Positions 37,187-43,653 of a DNA stretch of 64,000 nt are shown here, in pieces. The stretch is from positions 124,001 to 188,000 of the forward strand of contig CADADR010000003.1 of NCBI GenBank assembly GCA_902786745.1, given 5' to 3'. Both the position numbers and the translations under genes were made by a program. The notes beneath the pieces are model-generated. The model was not told where the DNA came from. It saw nothing but the letters and a program-made list of their open reading frames with translations, and did no database searches. Origin of the DNA: an uncultured Bacteroidia bacterium. Its GTDB lineage: Bacteria; Bacteroidota; Bacteroidia; Bacteroidales; F082. Position 1 is the first letter of the stretch. Each line of letters starts with the position of its first letter.

Positions 37187-38740
37187 ATGAGGAGACATTT
37201 ATTTTTGGTTCTGGCTATAGCCTCTATTTTGAAACTGAACGCCCAATGGACCGACGATCTTTTCAACAACAATTTTATCGCCAATTGTCCCCACACCGCC
37301 GACGAGATTTACGTCTCCACCGACGAGGTGTCGGGCGACACTTATGTCCAATGGACCTTTGACGATTACTATAGTTGGACACCCACGTTACAACGGCTCA
37401 ACTTTGAGGGTGTGCCTCAATGGGGCAACAGTGGCATTCACCCGAGCTACTACTACGGCCTTGCCTTGTCGCATGGCATGGCCATGGCGGCAACCAATGA
37501 CAACGCCGTGGTAACCTGTTTCTCCACATCTGAAACCAATTCCGTCGCAGTGAAAATCAATGCTGACGGTTCCTACGTCTGGGGCGAACAAGGTGTCATG
37601 CTATTCGACGGTGCAGGCGGCTATCGCACCGAGGTCATGGCAGGCAACGACGGAGGGGTGTGGGCTATGGCTACCGATTACGACAGCACCTATCTCTGCT
37701 ACATCGAAGCCAACGGCACAACGAATCCTACAATTACAATCAGCGACAATAACGGTAAACAATGCCTCTCCGGCCTTATGGTTCCTGGGCCCGACAACAG
37801 CGTTTTTGTCGTCTATGAGAAAGAAAACTTAATCTACCTATATGATTACGAAAAAGCAATCTATGTGGTCGGCTACACGAAAGACGGCACCCAAATCACG
37901 CCCGATACATGCCTCATGTCGCCACAAACTATCCATAGAAGTCATATTCATTATGTGGTGCCCGACGGTTTGGGAGGCGGCTATGTGTATATCTGGCATG
38001 GCGGAATGGGAGGAATCAACACCTATGTGTTCCATTTCGACGCCAACGGCATTTCCACCATCAGCGACCCCAATGGCATTGCCGTCCACACCCCCGACCC
38101 TGACAACTATTACCTCAATGCCTACGCCACCGTTGACCCCATCAGCCACGACCTGCTCATCGCTTACATCCAGACTAATGCCGATACACAATCAAAAAGT
38201 GACATCTACATCAACCGCATCACTGCCGAAGGAGAAAAAGTTTGGGGCGAAGGCATTTTAGCGGTGAGTTACGAAGACAACAAGTGTTCGCACATCAGTA
38301 TCGACGCCTTTGAGGACGGTAGCGGATTCTCTCTCGTTTACCATCGAGGCATTGACATGACCGGTTACAGTTCCACCATTGCCGCCATCGGCTTCGACAT
38401 GGATGGCAACGAGATATGGAACACGGCCATGAGTTCCTCCGTCTATCCCAGAATAGCTGCCGAAAACAGTTCGGGATTCCATCTTGGGCAGAACGTCGTC
38501 ACTTGGATAAACCGTAGCACCGGCGGTGTTTACGGACAGAACATTAGTCCTAATGGAGTCATAACGAGCATTGAAGAGCAAGCCAAAGACCCAATGGTGA
38601 CCATCAAAAGAATTTACACCATGAACGGCCAATGCCTCAAGCACAACAACCCGGATGAATTGTGCAACGGCATCTACATCATCCAAGGCCTTACCAAAGA
38701 CGGCAAGCTGGTCACCCGAAAGATTGTCGTCAACCATTAA
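37187..38740 (+). CDS. Secreted T9SS-type paralogue 3 of 3, lacking the Fn3-like domain
   Basis: 517-aa exported protein with signal peptide MRRHLFLVLAIASILKLNA followed by QWTDDLFNNNFIANC. The beta-rich body is complete (KINADGSYVWGEQGVMLFDG, GFDMDGNEIWNTAMSSSVYP). After QNISPNGVITSIEEQ it jumps straight to the T9SS tail (IYTMNGQCLKHNNPDELCNG), so the Fn3-like domain of the other two copies is missing. The loss looks clean and in frame. The gene ends before the terminator at 38765-38792. Confidence 0.85.
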   Translation: MRRHLFLVLAIASILKLNAQWTDDLFNNNFIANCPHTADEIYVSTDEVSGDTYVQWTFDDYYSWTPTLQRLNFEGVPQWGNSGIHPSYYYGLALSHGMAMAATNDNAVVTCFSTSETNSVAVKINADGSYVWGEQGVMLFDGAGGYRTEVMAGNDGGVWAMATDYDSTYLCYIEANGTTNPTITISDNNGKQCLSGLMVPGPDNSVFVVYEKENLIYLYDYEKAIYVVGYTKDGTQITPDTCLMSPQTIHRSHIHYVVPDGLGGGYVYIWHGGMGGINTYVFHFDANGISTISDPNGIAVHTPDPDNYYLNAYATVDPISHDLLIAYIQTNADTQSKSDIYINRITAEGEKVWGEGILAVSYEDNKCSHISIDAFEDGSGFSLVYHRGIDMTGYSSTIAAIGFDMDGNEIWNTAMSSSVYPRIAAENSSGFHLGQNVVTWINRSTGGVYGQNISPNGVITSIEEQAKDPMVTIKRIYTMNGQCLKHNNPDELCNGIYIIQGLTKDGKLVTRKIVVNH

Positions 38741-38764
38741 CTGAACAACTGACAACTGATAACT

Positions 38765-38792
38765 AAAAATGGCCGCTGTTGCGGCCATTTTT
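38765..38792. terminator. Bidirectional terminator between the paralogue operon and tRNA-Val
   Basis: AAAAATGGCCGC (38765-38776), 4-nt loop, then GCGGCCATTTTT (38781-38792). It serves the T9SS operon on plus and tRNA-Val on minus. Confidence 0.9.
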
Positions 38793-38795
38793 TTG

Positions 38796-38870
38796 TGGGA
38801 ACTGTTGGACTCGAACCAACGACCCCCGCCTTGTAAGGGCGATGCTCTGAACCAACTGAGCTAAGCTCCC
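38796..38870 (-). tRNA. tRNA-Val (anticodon UAC)
   Basis: A 75-nt cloverleaf on the minus strand: acceptor GGGAGCT/AGTTCCC, D arm with GTTGGTTCAGA, anticodon stem TCGCC/GGCGG with loop CTTACAA (anticodon TAC), and T arm GTTGG-TTCGAGT-CCAAC. The discriminator is A, and CCA is not encoded, so it must be added after transcription. Confidence 0.95.
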
Positions 38871-38884
38871 GTGCTTTCGGGCTG

Positions 38885-38892
38885 CAAAAATA
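38885..38892 (-). promoter_or_regulatory. Promoter -7 box of tRNA-Val
   Basis: TATTTTTG followed by CAGCC on the minus strand, 14 nt before the tRNA 5' end. Confidence 0.65.
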
Positions 38893-38944
38893 GGTTTTTT
38901 TTTCGTTTTAGTGCACCTTAGTATGATTTTTGATGGAAAAATAA

Positions 38945-38952
38945 TAAATTTG
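38945..38952 (+). promoter_or_regulatory. Promoter -7 box of the Tim44-like/SPFH pair
   Basis: TAAATTTG followed by CAC, 32 nt upstream of the ATG at 38985; it matches TAnnTTTG. Confidence 0.55.
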
Positions 38953-38984
38953 CACAATTTTACAGACCATCATAAGCATCATTT

Positions 38985-39914
38985 ATGGAAGGCAACAAGA
39001 AAAAGAAGTTTTTAAAGGCACTCCCCTTCATCATCCTGGTATTATTGGTTGGATTGATATGTTTTGAATACATCAACCACGCCACCACTGACGTTGGCAA
39101 TGTCAACCGCTATCCCACTGGAGACGGTGGCGGCGTAGGTATTGGGAACATCGATGGACTGAGCGAGATCATCTCCTATCTGATCGGTCTCTTCATCAAA
39201 GAGCCTATGGTGGGACTCATACTGCTTGCCGTCTTTGTCGTCCTTTGGATGATGTTTAAGAAGAAACAGCAACAGCAGGCTTCCGATCCCGGCTACATCA
39301 ACCAGCAGGTGAACTACCAGGCCGAAAACGACATCGTGATTGACTACACCAGTGTGGTTGCCGAGAAAGTGAGGGCCATCGACCCCGACTTCTCGTCCGA
39401 CAAGTTCATCGGTTATGCGCACGAAGTCTTCATGAAGATCCAAGAGGCGTGGACCAACAAGGACTGGAGACCCATACGTCCTTTCGAGAGCGAGGCCCTG
39501 TTTGCCCAACACAAGCAACAGCTTGAAGAATTCATCCGCTCAGGCAAGACCAATGTGGTGGAGAAAATCAACATCAAGCACTGCTCGCTGCGTTCTTTCA
39601 CGGAGGATGGCGACAAAGAGGTGCTCGTGGTTTGGCTCAACGCCATCATGCGCGATTATGTCATCGACGACAACACCAAGAAGGTGATTGAGAGCGACCC
39701 CAACCGCGACTGGTACATGCGTTACGAGATGGTCTTCAACCGCAAGGCTGGCCTGAAGACCGACCCGGGCAAGAAAGGCAACAACATCACCAACTGTCCC
39801 AACTGCGGTGCTCCCACCGAGATCACCTCTGCCGGACAATGCGCCTATTGCGGCAGCGTCATCACCACGGGCGAACACGATTGGGTGTTGACCGATATTC
39901 ATTCACGGAAATAA
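38985..39914 (+). CDS. Membrane protein with Tim44-like domain and C-terminal zinc ribbon
   Basis: 309-aa protein with two membrane segments (ALPFIILVLLVGLICFEYIN near residue 13 and MVGLILLAVFVVLWMMF near 75). A Tim44-like domain follows at about residues 115-265 (IDPDFSSDKFIGYAHEVFMK, IQEAWTNKDWRPIRPFESEA, VVWLNAIMRDYVID, WYMRYEMVFNRK). A zinc ribbon CPNC...CAYC lies near the end. Tim44-like domains bind membrane or partner proteins. It is paired with the SPFH/zinc-ribbon gene 104 nt downstream, suggesting a membrane-surface complex. The exact role is unknown. Confidence 0.82.
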   Translation: MEGNKKKKFLKALPFIILVLLVGLICFEYINHATTDVGNVNRYPTGDGGGVGIGNIDGLSEIISYLIGLFIKEPMVGLILLAVFVVLWMMFKKKQQQQASDPGYINQQVNYQAENDIVIDYTSVVAEKVRAIDPDFSSDKFIGYAHEVFMKIQEAWTNKDWRPIRPFESEALFAQHKQQLEEFIRSGKTNVVEKINIKHCSLRSFTEDGDKEVLVVWLNAIMRDYVIDDNTKKVIESDPNRDWYMRYEMVFNRKAGLKTDPGKKGNNITNCPNCGAPTEITSAGQCAYCGSVITTGEHDWVLTDIHSRK

Positions 39915-39956
39915 AAACGGGATAAAAACGGAAATAACGGAAATATAAAATATAAC

Positions 39957-39978
39957 GGGCGAACACGTAGGTTCGCCC
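39957..39978. repeat. Short palindromic repeat GGGCGAAC-6-GTTCGCCC
   Basis: A perfect 8-bp hairpin with loop ACGTAG lies between the Tim44-like and SPFH genes, with no U-run. Its flank CCTACG also complements the loop. It resembles short REP-type units dispersed in gut-associated genomes; other copies of this exact unit are not seen in the window. Confidence 0.55.
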
Positions 39979-40018
39979 CTACGACAAACGAACAATAAAC
40001 AACTAAACAATAAACACT

Positions 40019-41266
40019 ATGGGACTTATCAAAGCAATAGGAGAAGCCATAGGTAGCACCATGCGTGACCAATGGTTGGACCTCATCAAATGTGACAACA
40101 TGGGTATGGAGACCCTGATGGTGAAAAAGACCACCGAATCGGGACAAATCTCAAAAGGCAGCCGCATCATCGTGGCTCCGGGCCAGGTGGCCGTCGTCTA
40201 TGATAGCGGCGCCGTCCTCGACGCCACTGCTGAAGAAGGCGTCTACACCTTCGACAAATCCTCGTCGCCTTCGTTCTTCGGTGGCCAGTTTGGCCCCGTC
40301 TTCAAAGAGATGTGGCAGCGTTTCACCTATGGTGGCACGCCCGCCAAGGAGCAGGCCATCTTCTACTTCAACGCCAAGGAGATCTTGGACAACAAATTCG
40401 GCACCGCCACCCCCGTCCCCTTCCAGGACTGGTCGCACGCCATCCCCAACCAGATGACCAACTCGCTGATGCCAATGGGCGTCAACGTGCGCTGCTACGG
40501 CAAATACACCTTCCGCCTCGACGATATGGGCGTCTTCATGCGCAATCATGCGGGCACTGCCAACGTCATCCATAAGGACGACATCACCGAGCAGATGCGC
40601 AGCGAGGTGATGGCCACCTTCCAGAACGTGCTCAACGAGATGGGCAACAGCAACCACCGCGTGCCGGTGCTCGAGCTGCCCAGCTACACCGAAGAGATCA
40701 AGAAGACCATGGACGAGAAGGTCTTTGACGAGCCCATCCGTGCCCGTGGCGTCCGGCTGGTGAGCTTCACCATCGAGTCGGTCTCACTCGACGACGAGAG
40801 TCAGAAGAAGATCGACCGTTACGAATACAGCAGCAACAGCATGATGCAACAAGGCAAGGTCATTGACGTTTTGGAGACCGCAGCCGGCAACGAAAACGGT
40901 GCCGTCGGTGGTTTCATGGGCGTCGGCATGGCCAATGCGGGCTCAGGCGGCATCACAGGCGGTGCCATGACGAACGCCTGGAACGGCCAAGGCCAACAGA
41001 CCAGCTACGACCCCTACAACCAACAGAAAGGCGTGGCATGCCCCAACTGCGGCACCATCATCACGGGCAAGTTCTGCCCCGAATGCGGCACACCGGCCCC
41101 GAAGAAGGAAACCAAGAAATGCCCGAAATGCGGCACGGAAAGCACAGGCAAGTTCTGCCCCGAATGTGGTACGCCATTAGCCGCTGTAAGCCCTAAGAGA
41201 TGCCCCAAATGCGGCACTGAGGTGACGGGCAAGTTCTGCCCTGAATGCGGCACTGCCATCGAATAA
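40019..41266 (+). CDS. SPFH-domain protein with three C-terminal zinc ribbons
   Basis: 415-aa protein. The N-terminal region (about residues 25-260) is an SPFH-like domain of the YdjI type (GSRIIVAPGQVAVVYDSGAV, FGGQFGPVFKEMWQRFTYGG, GVNVRCYGKYTFRLDDMGVF, RGVRLVSFTIESVSLD). A glycine-rich linker follows. The C-terminus has three near-identical zinc ribbons (CPNCGTIITGKFCPECGTP, CPKCGTESTGKFCPECGTP, CPKCGTEVTGKFCPECGTA). No membrane helix is visible, so it may associate peripherally with the Tim44-like partner. Family roles include membrane stress and phage-shock-like responses; a role here is inference. Confidence 0.82.
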   Translation: MGLIKAIGEAIGSTMRDQWLDLIKCDNMGMETLMVKKTTESGQISKGSRIIVAPGQVAVVYDSGAVLDATAEEGVYTFDKSSSPSFFGGQFGPVFKEMWQRFTYGGTPAKEQAIFYFNAKEILDNKFGTATPVPFQDWSHAIPNQMTNSLMPMGVNVRCYGKYTFRLDDMGVFMRNHAGTANVIHKDDITEQMRSEVMATFQNVLNEMGNSNHRVPVLELPSYTEEIKKTMDEKVFDEPIRARGVRLVSFTIESVSLDDESQKKIDRYEYSSNSMMQQGKVIDVLETAAGNENGAVGGFMGVGMANAGSGGITGGAMTNAWNGQGQQTSYDPYNQQKGVACPNCGTIITGKFCPECGTPAPKKETKKCPKCGTESTGKFCPECGTPLAAVSPKRCPKCGTEVTGKFCPECGTAIE

Positions 41267-41276
41267 GAAATGGGAT

Positions 41277-41304
41277 AAAAAAAGCGCGGCCTCACAGCCG
41301 CGCT
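41277..41304 (-). terminator. Intrinsic terminator of tRNA-Gly
   Basis: Stem AGCGCGGC (41283-41290) with GCCGCGCT (41297-41304) and a 6-nt loop. On the minus strand it is followed by seven T (41283-41277), 26 nt after the tRNA 3' end. Confidence 0.85.
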
Positions 41305-41329
41305 CCCCTTGATATAATCAAGTCCCATG

Positions 41330-41402
41330 AGCGAATAACGGGGTTCGAACCCGCGACCCTCAGCTTGGGAAGCTGATGCTCTACCAACTGAGCTACATTC
41401 GC
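41330..41402 (-). tRNA. tRNA-Gly (anticodon CCC)
   Basis: A 73-nt cloverleaf on the minus strand: acceptor GCGAATG/TATTCGC, D arm AGTTGGTAGA, anticodon stem TCAGC/GCTGA with loop TTCCCAA (anticodon CCC), and T arm GCGGG-TTCGAAC-CCCGT. The discriminator is U, as in bacterial glycine tRNAs. CCA is not encoded. Confidence 0.95.
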
Positions 41403-41413
41403 GTTATCGGGTG

Positions 41414-41421
41414 CAAAAATA
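41414..41421 (-). promoter_or_regulatory. Promoter -7 box of tRNA-Gly
   Basis: TATTTTTG followed by CACC on the minus strand, 11 nt before the tRNA 5' end. Confidence 0.65.
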
Positions 41422-41459
41422 CATATTTTTTCAATCACAGAACACAAAAAGAACACAAA

Positions 41460-42176
41460 ATGCCAATAACAGAAAAAGACGAAAGAATCATCCACGAGAG
41501 TTTCCATCCAAAATCGTGGAGCGAAATCAAGAGCCATGACTCATGGTCGGTTTTCAAGATCATGGCCGAGTTTGTGGAAGGCATGGAGAAGCTGTCGAAG
41601 GCAGGTCCTTGCGTTGCCATCTTCGGCTCCGCACGCACCCAGCCTGGCGACAAATACTACGAGATGTCCGTTGAGATCGCCGAAAAGCTCACCGACTACG
41701 GCTTCGGCATCATCACCGGTGGTGGCCCCGGCATCATGGAAGCCGGCAACAAGGGCGCGCATCAGGGCGGTGGCACGAGTGTCGGCCTCAACATCAACCT
41801 GCCTTTCGAGCAACACTTCAACCCCTATATCGACTCCGACAAGAACATCAACTTCGACTATTTCTTCGTCCGCAAGACCATCTTCATGCGCTATGCCCAG
41901 GGCTACATCGCCATGCCTGGCGGCTTCGGCACCCTCGACGAACTCTCCGAGGCCATCACCCTCATCCAAACCAACAAGATGGTTGAGTTCCCGGTCGTCC
42001 TCGTCGGAAGCGAGTATTGGAAAGGCCTGATCGACTGGTTCAAGGACACCTTGCTCACCCACCACATGATCAAGGAAGAAGACTTCGACATTTTCCAAAT
42101 CGCCGACACTGCTGACGAAGCCGTGAAGATCATCAAGAACTTCTACAAGAAATACGCCATCAAGCCGAACTTCTAA
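41460..42176 (+). CDS. LOG-family (TIGR00730-type) nucleotide hydrolase
   Basis: Cytosolic Rossmann-fold protein (238 aa) of the lysine-decarboxylase-like LOG family. Plant and several bacterial members are cytokinin riboside 5'-monophosphate phosphoribohydrolases, and others hydrolyse purine nucleotides. Motifs are AIFGSARTQPGDKYYE, IITGGGPGIMEAGNKGA and the catalytic PGGFGTLDELSE. The ATG at 41460 is chosen because the longer upstream frame runs into the divergent tRNA-Gly. A direct physiological substrate cannot be named. Confidence 0.9.
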   Translation: MPITEKDERIIHESFHPKSWSEIKSHDSWSVFKIMAEFVEGMEKLSKAGPCVAIFGSARTQPGDKYYEMSVEIAEKLTDYGFGIITGGGPGIMEAGNKGAHQGGGTSVGLNINLPFEQHFNPYIDSDKNINFDYFFVRKTIFMRYAQGYIAMPGGFGTLDELSEAITLIQTNKMVEFPVVLVGSEYWKGLIDWFKDTLLTHHMIKEEDFDIFQIADTADEAVKIIKNFYKKYAIKPNF

Positions 42177-42183
42177 CATTAAC

Positions 42184-42277
42184 CGCCCATAGTTACACCC
42201 AAATTTTGTCAGCATGTCATACCAAACCTTCAGGTGAGCGTATCTATGCTGACAAAACTTTCGGTATGACATGGGCG
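42184..42277. repeat. Interleaved inverted-repeat element ahead of the retropepsin-like gene
   Basis: Three arm pairs are interleaved. CGCCCAT (42184-42190) pairs with ATGGGCG (42271-42277). TTTTGTCAGCAT (42204-42215) pairs with ATGCTGACAAAA (42246-42257). CATGTCATACC (42213-42223) pairs with GGTATGACATG (42263-42273). The second and third pairs are in A-B-A'-B' order, so they cannot form a simple nested hairpin. The element ends on the possible start codon at 42271. Confidence 0.7.
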
Positions 42278-42723
42278 TAACAGCCGAAAACATGCGACGC
42301 TATATCGAAGTTCCGATTCAATTGCTTGACATCGAAGGAGAAGGCTTCCATATCATGGTCAGAGGCATGATCCATGGTAAGGAAGCCTCTTTCCTTATCG
42401 ACACGGGTGCCTCGCGTTCGGTGTTCGACCCCAAGACCATCACCGCTTTCATCGAAGACATCCAGTTTGAGAAGAAAGAAGGCATGAGCGCCGGCGTAGG
42501 TAGCTCCGACCTGGAGAGTGCCACGTTTGTCATCGACAGGCTGGGCATAGGTGCACTTGAAATCACGGATTATGAAGGCGTCGCCCTGGATTTGGAGAAC
42601 ATTCATGAGATGTATGGCAAACTTGGGCTGCCCCACATCGACGGCATCATCGGTGGGGATTTGCTGAGACGTCACAAAGCCGTCATCAATTACAGGAGCA
42701 GGAAACTGCGGCTGACGCCTTGA
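42271..42723 (+). CDS. Retropepsin-like aspartic protease, single domain
   Basis: 150-aa protein with one clan AA protease lobe. The catalytic motif is SFLIDTGASRSVFDPKT (DTGA), and the flap-side motif is IDGIIGGDLLRRHKAVINY near the C-terminus. Such single-lobe proteins act as homodimers. No signal peptide is visible. The start is ATG 42271 or the next in-frame ATG at 42292; the first lies inside the repeat element at 42184-42277. It converges on the SUMF1-family gene with a 1-nt gap. The substrate is unknown. Confidence 0.82.
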   Translation: MGVTAENMRRYIEVPIQLLDIEGEGFHIMVRGMIHGKEASFLIDTGASRSVFDPKTITAFIEDIQFEKKEGMSAGVGSSDLESATFVIDRLGIGALEITDYEGVALDLENIHEMYGKLGLPHIDGIIGGDLLRRHKAVINYRSRKLRLTP

Positions 42724-42724
42724 G

Positions 42725-43588
42725 TCATTCCTTTTCCGTCTCCTTCTCCGTTTGTTTCATCAGGATCTCCCCTTCGGGATTTTCTTCCTTCACATATCTT
42801 GCATCCAGGCAGAGCCTGAAGCCTCCGAAGGAGTTCTTCAGCTCGGGCAATCGCTTGCCGCGCCACGACACACGGCATGAGGTCGGGGGCAGTTGCCAGC
42901 CGCCACCGCGGATGATGTACATGTCGCCGTCTTTGCCGAGCCTTGCATTGCGTTCCGCATCATAGAAGCGGTATTTCGTTTCGCACCACTCCCACACATT
43001 ACCACTCATGTCGTAGATGCCCAACTCGTTGGGTAGGCGTTTCTTCACCTTCTTCAGCTTGCGGGCGTTGCCGTTGTGCCAGGCCACGCGGTCCACCTCG
43101 TCGCTACCGCAATAAATGGTGCCCTTCGAGTGGTTGCCGCCGCGCGCCGCAAACTCCCATTCCTCTTCGGTGGGCAGGCGGAAATGCATCCCTGTGAGGC
43201 TGTCGAGGCGACGCAGAAACTCCTGCACCTCGTAATAGTTGACATTGGTCACGGGCCGTTTCGAGCACTTTTTGCGGCTCGGGTTATAGTCCATCACTGC
43301 CTTCCAAAGCTTTTGTGTCACCTCGGTCTGTCCGATATAGTAATCCTCACGGATGTTGACATGATGCACCGGCAGCTCGTCGAGGAGCGAGTGGCGGTCG
43401 TAGTTGAACTCGGCCGTATCCTTATGCTGGGCGCCCATCCAGAAGCCCCCTTTCTCGACGCGTACCATATTGAACGTCACTTTGTTGACAGTATAGGTCG
43501 TTGGAGCGGGAAGCGTGTCTTGGGCGAAGAGAGCGCTTAAGGCCATCAAGAGCAATGCTGCAAAGATAAACAGTGTTTTTTTGTTCAT
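42725..43588 (-). CDS. Secreted SUMF1/formylglycine-generating-enzyme-fold protein
   Basis: 287-aa exported protein with signal peptide MNKKTLFIFAALLLMALSALFAQ. The SUMF1 fold (about residues 35-270) has GGFWMGAQHKDTAEF, YYIGQTEVTQKLWKAVM, FRLPTEEEWEFAARGGN, LGIYDMSGNVWEWCE and IIRGGGWQLPPTSCRVSWRG. Active formylglycine-generating enzymes use two Cys in the RGGS-x-C...C stretch. Only the second is present here, so sulfatase-activating activity is unlikely. GldK/GldJ-type T9SS proteins share the fold but are larger. Its role may be structural. Confidence 0.85.
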   Translation of the reverse strand: MNKKTLFIFAALLLMALSALFAQDTLPAPTTYTVNKVTFNMVRVEKGGFWMGAQHKDTAEFNYDRHSLLDELPVHHVNIREDYYIGQTEVTQKLWKAVMDYNPSRKKCSKRPVTNVNYYEVQEFLRRLDSLTGMHFRLPTEEEWEFAARGGNHSKGTIYCGSDEVDRVAWHNGNARKLKKVKKRLPNELGIYDMSGNVWEWCETKYRFYDAERNARLGKDGDMYIIRGGGWQLPPTSCRVSWRGKRLPELKNSFGGFRLCLDARYVKEENPEGEILMKQTEKETEKE

Positions 43589-43608
43589 AACAGATTTTAT
43601 TTAGGATG

Positions 43609-43616
43609 CAAAGATA
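43609..43616 (-). promoter_or_regulatory. Promoter -7 box of the SUMF1-family gene
   Basis: TATCTTTG followed by CATCC on the minus strand, 20 nt before the ATG at 43588. Confidence 0.65.
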
Positions 43617-43640
43617 CATTTTTTACGAATGTTTTTTCAT

Positions 43641-43648
43641 TATCTTTG
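43641..43648 (+). promoter_or_regulatory. Promoter -7 box just ahead of the TPR regulator
   Basis: TATCTTTG followed by CAGGC; the ATG at 43654 comes only 5 nt after the box. If the transcript starts at the usual distance, the mRNA would be leaderless or nearly so. Confidence 0.55.
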
Positions 43649-43653
43649 CAGGC

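Noticed and set aside
42725..43588. Active formylglycine-generating enzyme, or GldK/GldJ of the T9SS
   Set aside because: One of the two catalytic Cys is missing, the protein is shorter than GldK/GldJ, and no other gld or por genes adjoin it.
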